Positions 60,276 to 64,000 of a stretch of DNA of 64,000 nt are shown one piece after another; within the stretch, counting starts at the first letter, position 1; every line of letters starts with the position of its first letter. A program made the position numbers and the translations under genes. The notes beneath the pieces are model-generated. The model ran no database searches and was not told the origin of the DNA. It saw only the letters and a list, made by a program, of their open reading frames with translations. Location: positions 8,886,614-8,950,613 of the forward strand of contig OZ020247.1 of assembly GCA_963971285.1 (NCBI GenBank). The letters run 5' to 3'. The DNA is from Astropecten irregularis (Eukaryota; Echinodermata; Asteroidea; Paxillosida; Astropectinidae).

Positions 60276-60630
60276 AGGTAGTATTATACTTTGGTTTTTG
60301 TCAAGATTCATGGGCAAAAATATCAAGACTGATACAGTAACAGTCATCTGTGAAAATGTCAGTCCCATACGGTGCCCACTTTTTGAGAAAATAGTGAAAA
60401 ACGGTGACAGTATTTTTTAAGTCTTTTCTCTTTTATTTTTGATCTTTTAAAAGATCAAAAAGATTTTCGGTCGTTGTTTTACTAATTTCTGGATACATAT
60501 ACCATTTTAGGCGGAAACATTTCAAAAGTATGTTTCTACCACCGCCATCTTCATACCCTGTAAGTTATACGTAAATCTGTGAACAATCTGTTTTGGCTTC
60601 TTACCAAAGTATGATAGGCCTACTACCTTT
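60276..60630 (+). mobile_element. TTAA-MITE family A, copy
   Basis: Left TTAA 60272-60275; the right end carries a TAGGCCTA insertion and has lost its TTAA. The central GATCTTTTAAAAGATC hairpin is perfect. Confidence 0.85.
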
Positions 60631-60998
60631 GATAACGTTTGCCTCAGCTAGCAGCTTCTTGTCACTTGGTGGCGCCCTAGCAGATTGAAGTTCAGGACCG
60701 GGTGGGTTTGTAAAGTTCGCGTAAGTATTGAGTTTGTTTTTGTTTCATTTTTATGCCCATTTATATGTTTGCCTCGAGCTGTTGCTGCTATTTATGTCAT
60801 AAGGGCTTTAAGGCAATAAATACGAGTATCCGTCTAACACTAACCATGCTAACACTTTTATTTACGTGTAATTTTAGAATTGCAGTGCAATTAATTAGGC
60901 TCAGTCATGATATAGGCCTACAGTTGAGTTTGATCTTTTCGACTTTTAGAACTTTGCAAAGCCAAAGGCAACACAAACAGTGTACGTTAGTGGTAGTT
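60631..60998. other. no gene seen
   Basis: A 116-codon + frame at 60753-61103 runs into the palindrome that follows and has no domain. Confidence 0.35.
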
Positions 60999-61118
60999 GC
61001 GATGATCGTAACCCTAGGTCTGACATGGCATGCATGGGGACTGGGACCTGGTCTGACATATGGGGACTGGGACCTAAGGTCCCAGTCCCCATGTCAGACC
61101 TAGGGTTACGATAATCGC
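60999..61118. repeat. 120-bp near-perfect palindrome
   Basis: GCGATGATCGTAACCCTAGG, TCTGACAT at the left is mirrored by ATGTCAGACC, TAGGGTTACGATAATCGC at the right. The centre GGGGACTGGGACCT-AAGGTCCCAGTCCCC is itself palindromic, and a direct copy of GGGGACTGGGACCT lies within the left arm. Confidence 0.8.
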
Positions 61119-61568
61119 AAATACGTTACTCGTTAGTGGTCCTTGACAAAAAGTGTACTAACTTCTGAACGTTAGTACAAATTACTTTCAGTCGAAACTC
61201 TAAATAAGGCCTAGGCGTATATTGAAAGATTGTAATGTTGGGAGACTTTTGGAGCGAGCTGTCGATAGAGGGCAGCAAACAAAAAGTCTCCTGAAAACTT
61301 TTGTACACGCTTTAAGTACGGCGATTGTCAAAAAACTCTCCTAAAGACGCAGGAAAATGCTGTGAACATTAAATTCAGGACATTTAAAAGTAACCTTTGG
61401 CTTCTCATTGCCACCCAACCCAATTGTAATGCCCGAAAATACATATTGAGGTGAAGTTCTTATGTTTGGAAAGGAACAATGTGCTTGGTCTCGCTTGCCA
61501 AAGTAAAAACTTGTGCACAAAACATTGTGATGTTTGCCGTCGGCCACAAAGATCGCTTGTTACCGGAG

Positions 61569-61706
61569 GGCGTTACCGGAGAATAGTACACTCAGGGTAG
61601 CTGGTACCCAGCTTCTACAGTTAACTAACTCACCTAAATACGACTCTTCATCTATTGGGTCTGGGTACCAGCTAACCTGATGAGTGTACTAACCTGAGGT
61701 AACGCC
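61569..61706. repeat. 138-bp hairpin
   Basis: GGCGTTACC and GTACACTCAGG, TAGCTGGTACCCAG on the left pair with CTGGGTACCAGCTAACCTGA, GTGTAC and GGTAACGCC on the right. Confidence 0.7.
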
Positions 61707-61716
61707 AGAAACTTAA

Positions 61717-61989
61717 AGTTACAGTACAGGATTGGTAACAAACTAACAACATGCCCAAAACATAAATCATACTAGATTTACGTATAACGTGTATGAAGAT
61801 GGTGCTGGTAGAAACATATAATTATGGTTGAAATATTTCCGCCTAAAATGCTGTATTTAAGTTATCGAGAAATTAGTATTAAAACAATTTAACTAAAAAC
61901 AGTTTTGTTCTCGGGGTAAGATCAAAACTATTCTTAAATGTTTTTTAAGAAAAAATGAGTGGGATTTTTTTTATTTTCTTGTGACTCAG
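61717..61989 (+). mobile_element. TTAA-MITE family B, 3'-truncated copy
   Basis: It starts after TTAA 61713-61716 with AGTTACAGTACAGGATTGG and stops at GTGACTCAGA, where a GGGAGACTTTTGT-type end in reverse (ACAAAAGTCTCCC) begins. Confidence 0.75.
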
Positions 61990-62278
61990 AACAAAAGTCT
62001 CCCATATCTGACGTCACAAAATCGCATTTGTTTGCTGCCCCCAAATGACGAAATTCAGAGAATCTTAATTTTGGGGAGCTTGCGGGTTGAGCATATTGAG
62101 AGAAAAATCATCCAAAAAGACTCTCATTCTGTATTCAGTGTGAGATAAAAAAAAAAATTCTCATGTATGTCAAGTAATTTAAGGATTATAGTTCTAACAA
62201 ATAAAGCGAGGTTTGTTGAGTGTTGAACATCCTCTTTAATGTAGCGCCCTCTAGTGTTAATCAAAGCAAATTCTAATA

Positions 62279-62406
62279 GGGTGCATTCGTTAAGCTAACA
62301 CGGGTCAGCCCTTACGGGAATGGTCGTGCTATACTGCACAAAACAAGTGAGAGAATGTATATGAGGTTGACTGGTGTCGACCCGGGGGAGCTTAACGAAT
62401 GCACCC
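62279..62406 (-). mobile_element. 128-bp MITE with GGGTGCATTCGTT ends, second copy
   Basis: GGGTGCATTCGTTAAGCT and AGCTTAACGAATGCACCC bound the same body as the 13433 element in reverse. It lies about 90 bp upstream of the nucleoside hydrolase exon. Confidence 0.8.
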
Positions 62407-62530
62407 TTTGTAAAGTTTGTCAGAATGATGAGTGCACTGAGGAGTCAGGACATGTTTTGATTTTTGTGATCTTGATTTTGTTCTGTCATTATGCAGAGAC
62501 CCCTTAGAGGCGTCGCCGATTGCCCTGAAA

Positions 62531-62722
62531 ATGACGTCTAGCAAGAAGAATCTACTGGTGATCGATTGCGATGCCGGCGTGGATGACGCCCAGGCACTCA
62601 TGGTCGCCCTGAGCAACCCAGACACGGAGGTCTTGGCCATCACATGCGTCAAGGGCAATGTGACGGTGGAGCAGGTCTGGTATAATGTGCACAGGGTGCT
62701 GGATGCCTGCGACAAACGACAG
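62531..62722 (+). CDS. inosine-uridine-preferring nucleoside hydrolase, first coding exon (partial)
   Basis: Sixty-four codons from ATG to a GT donor at 62723. Residues VIDCDAGVDDAQAL supply Asp12, Asp14, Asp18 and Asp19, the family's DxDxGxDD cluster that binds calcium and the ribose hydroxyls, and ITCVKGNV carries Asn43, also conserved in nucleoside hydrolases. The enzyme class cleaves the N-glycosidic bond of ribonucleosides to base plus ribose in purine/pyrimidine salvage; it is probably cytosolic, since no signal peptide is seen. An acceptor-like TTATGCAG ends at 62496, so 62497-62530 is likely leader exon sequence after a 5' UTR intron. A full protein of about 310-350 residues is expected; the remaining exons must lie beyond 64000. 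The exon is GC-richer than its surroundings, as expected for a conserved host gene. Confidence 0.85.
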
Positions 62723-62776
62723 GTTTGTGTAACTCCATTCTACCCTGTTAGTGCCAGTATTATTTGCTACATTTGT

Positions 62777-63470
62777 CTCTAGAAAGATTTGAGGCTTTGC
62801 ATGGGGACAATTGGTATGTGGATTGGTTTTTGCGGAAACCACATGTAAGAATCGTTTGTACTTTCGCACTTCTTATTTCATCACACTTCTCGTAAGGTCT
62901 CAAAGTTACGACGAGCCTGCTCTAGAAAGATTTGAGGCTTTGCATGTTGACAATTGGTATGTGGATCGGTTTGTAGAAACACCATGTAAGAATCGTCACA
63001 CTTCTCGTAAGGTCTCAAAGTTTCGACGAGCCTCCTCTAGTCTAGTCGGTCTCATGATAATGGTGACTAGAGCAGGCTAGTCAAAATGTTGAGGTATACC
63101 TTATGAGAAGTGCGACGAAATAAGAAGTACGAAAGTACAAACGATTCTTACATGGTGTTTCCGCAAACCGATCCACATGCATATTTATTTGATCACCCTG
63201 AAACATTGACCTTGAAAATTACCCACCTGCATACCACAGTTTATCTGTGGTAAGTTTGGTATCCTGAATACCACAATACACCACAGTATGGTTTGTGTGG
63301 TAATGTGTGGTTTATGATCCAGTTTCCCTGTGGAGACTGGTAATAATGTGGTAAGCAGCTCTTGTCTAGAAAGATTTGAGGCTTTGCATGGTGACAATTG
63401 GTATTTGGATTGGTTTGTGGAAACACCATGTAAGAATCGTTCATACTTTCGCACTTCTCGCACTTAGGTC
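62777..63470. repeat. four copies of a 75-145 bp unit in the nucleoside hydrolase intron
   Basis: The unit CTAGAAAGATTTGAGGCTTT, GCATG, GACAATTGGTATGTGGAT, CATGTAAGAATCG occurs directly at 62777 and 62921, partly inverted at 63096-63182 and directly at 63364. The first two copies continue with CTTCTCGTAAGGTCTCAAAG, and the inverted copy pairs with them. The unit reads as a coding-like frame, but only because the unit length keeps phase. Confidence 0.75.
63228..63356. promoter_or_regulatory. cluster of seven RUNX-type ACCACA/TGTGGT motifs
   Basis: Seven ACCACA or TGTGGT hexamers occur in 130 bp (near 63235, 63246, 63268, 63280, 63298, 63306 and 63350) in both orientations. TGTGGT is the core recognised by RUNX/Runt factors. 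The position within the first intron of the nucleoside hydrolase would suit an enhancer, but partly palindromic repeats could produce the same pattern. Function is inference only. Confidence 0.35.
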
Positions 63471-63669
63471 TATTTTTAAATACGTGCAGAGAGAGGATGA
63501 ATACAAAATGTACATACAATAATTATCTGTTTTCCTTCGTTATTCAATAAGTGCTAATTGGCAATTCGTATTCACTGCACATGGACCCATCGTTCTTTGG
63601 ATCATACCAATGTAAAGTGGGAGAGATGAAACAAAAACATCTTAATTTAACTGATGAATACCACCTTAA

Positions 63670-64000
63670 AGGGAGCATATAGGATTTCAAGGCCTCCCCA
63701 AAAAATTATTGAGTTAGAGACAGAAAATGGACTCAACAGTTCATAAACAGTGCAAACAGTCACCATGGGAAATCTTGGTTCATTAGATGGTGGGGTTTTC
63801 AAGGAAATCAAGATTTAATGTCTTTTCAATAAATAAAGGACACCCTCACTTGAGTTGTTTTAGTTATCCCCTTTCACTCAAGGTATGAAGATGGTGCTGG
63901 TAGAAACATACCGTAAAAATATTTGTACCTGAAATGCTGTATTTATCTTGAAATTAGTAAAAAAAGACCGAAAACAGTTTTGATCTCGGGGTAAGATCAA
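63670..64000 (+). mobile_element. TTAA-MITE family C, cut by the window end
   Basis: It starts AGGGAGCATATAGGATTTC after TTAA 63666-63669 and runs through the B-type core GATCTCGGGGTAAGATC to the last base of the window. Its right end is outside. Confidence 0.85.

Overview
This window is animal genomic DNA: AT-rich, intron-bearing and almost entirely intergenic or intronic, packed with small non-autonomous mobile elements. There is no operon structure and no dense coding. The palindrome TAGGCCTA, seen at about 15 exact sites, and the many fold-back and TTAA-flanked elements fit a marine invertebrate deuterostome (echinoderm, hemichordate or amphioxus). Echinoderm is my best guess, but it is inference and not proven by any marker gene.

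Only three coding stretches are well supported. (1) At 51430-55577 on the + strand is an apparently intact five-exon, 866-codon P-element/THAP9-type transposase. It lacks a THAP domain and instead starts with three spaced CxxC pairs and an HP-x3-CxxC signature that closely resemble the N-terminal region of vertebrate RAG1. This is the most interesting object in the window. (2) At 56791-57420 on the - strand, converging on it, is about 209 codons of an unrecognised but clearly protein-like frame, possibly a second gene of the same element. (3) At 62531-62722 is the first coding exon of an inosine-uridine-preferring nucleoside hydrolase, with the Asp-rich metal/ribose motif; the rest of that gene lies beyond the window. 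A 30-codon remnant of a non-LTR retrotransposon reverse-transcriptase ORF ends at 38642.

Layout. 1-9 kb: a CTG/CTC-rich higher-order repeat, a mariner-like MITE, the first TTAA-MITEs, a cluster of fold-back elements ending in GGnCGATTTCA, and a CGTACGTACG palindrome array. 9-24 kb: TTAA-MITE families B, C and D, a tRNA-Thr-like SINE, more fold-backs and a CGAGTAC-rich element. 24-36 kb: a 550-bp CTGTTG-type hexanucleotide array abutting a D element, more MITEs, two fold-backs with GGGCGTTTACGAAACG ends, a 3-unit tandem repeat, and a nested palindrome with a SINE at 35.0-35.5 kb. 36-50 kb: a GCGTA-rich fold-back, the LINE remnant, an AACGTT-rich block, and many family A copies including an inverted pair sharing one TTAA. 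50-58 kb: the transposase locus. 58-64 kb: MITEs, two long palindromes, the nucleoside hydrolase exon and its repeat-filled intron, which carries a cluster of RUNX-type TGTGGT motifs.

Families A, B, C, D, E and F all sit between TTAA duplications and start with AGG or a close variant; A, B and C share an internal core. They look like one mobilised group, but no matching transposase is visible here: P-type elements normally make 8-bp duplications, so the 51-kb gene is probably not their driver.
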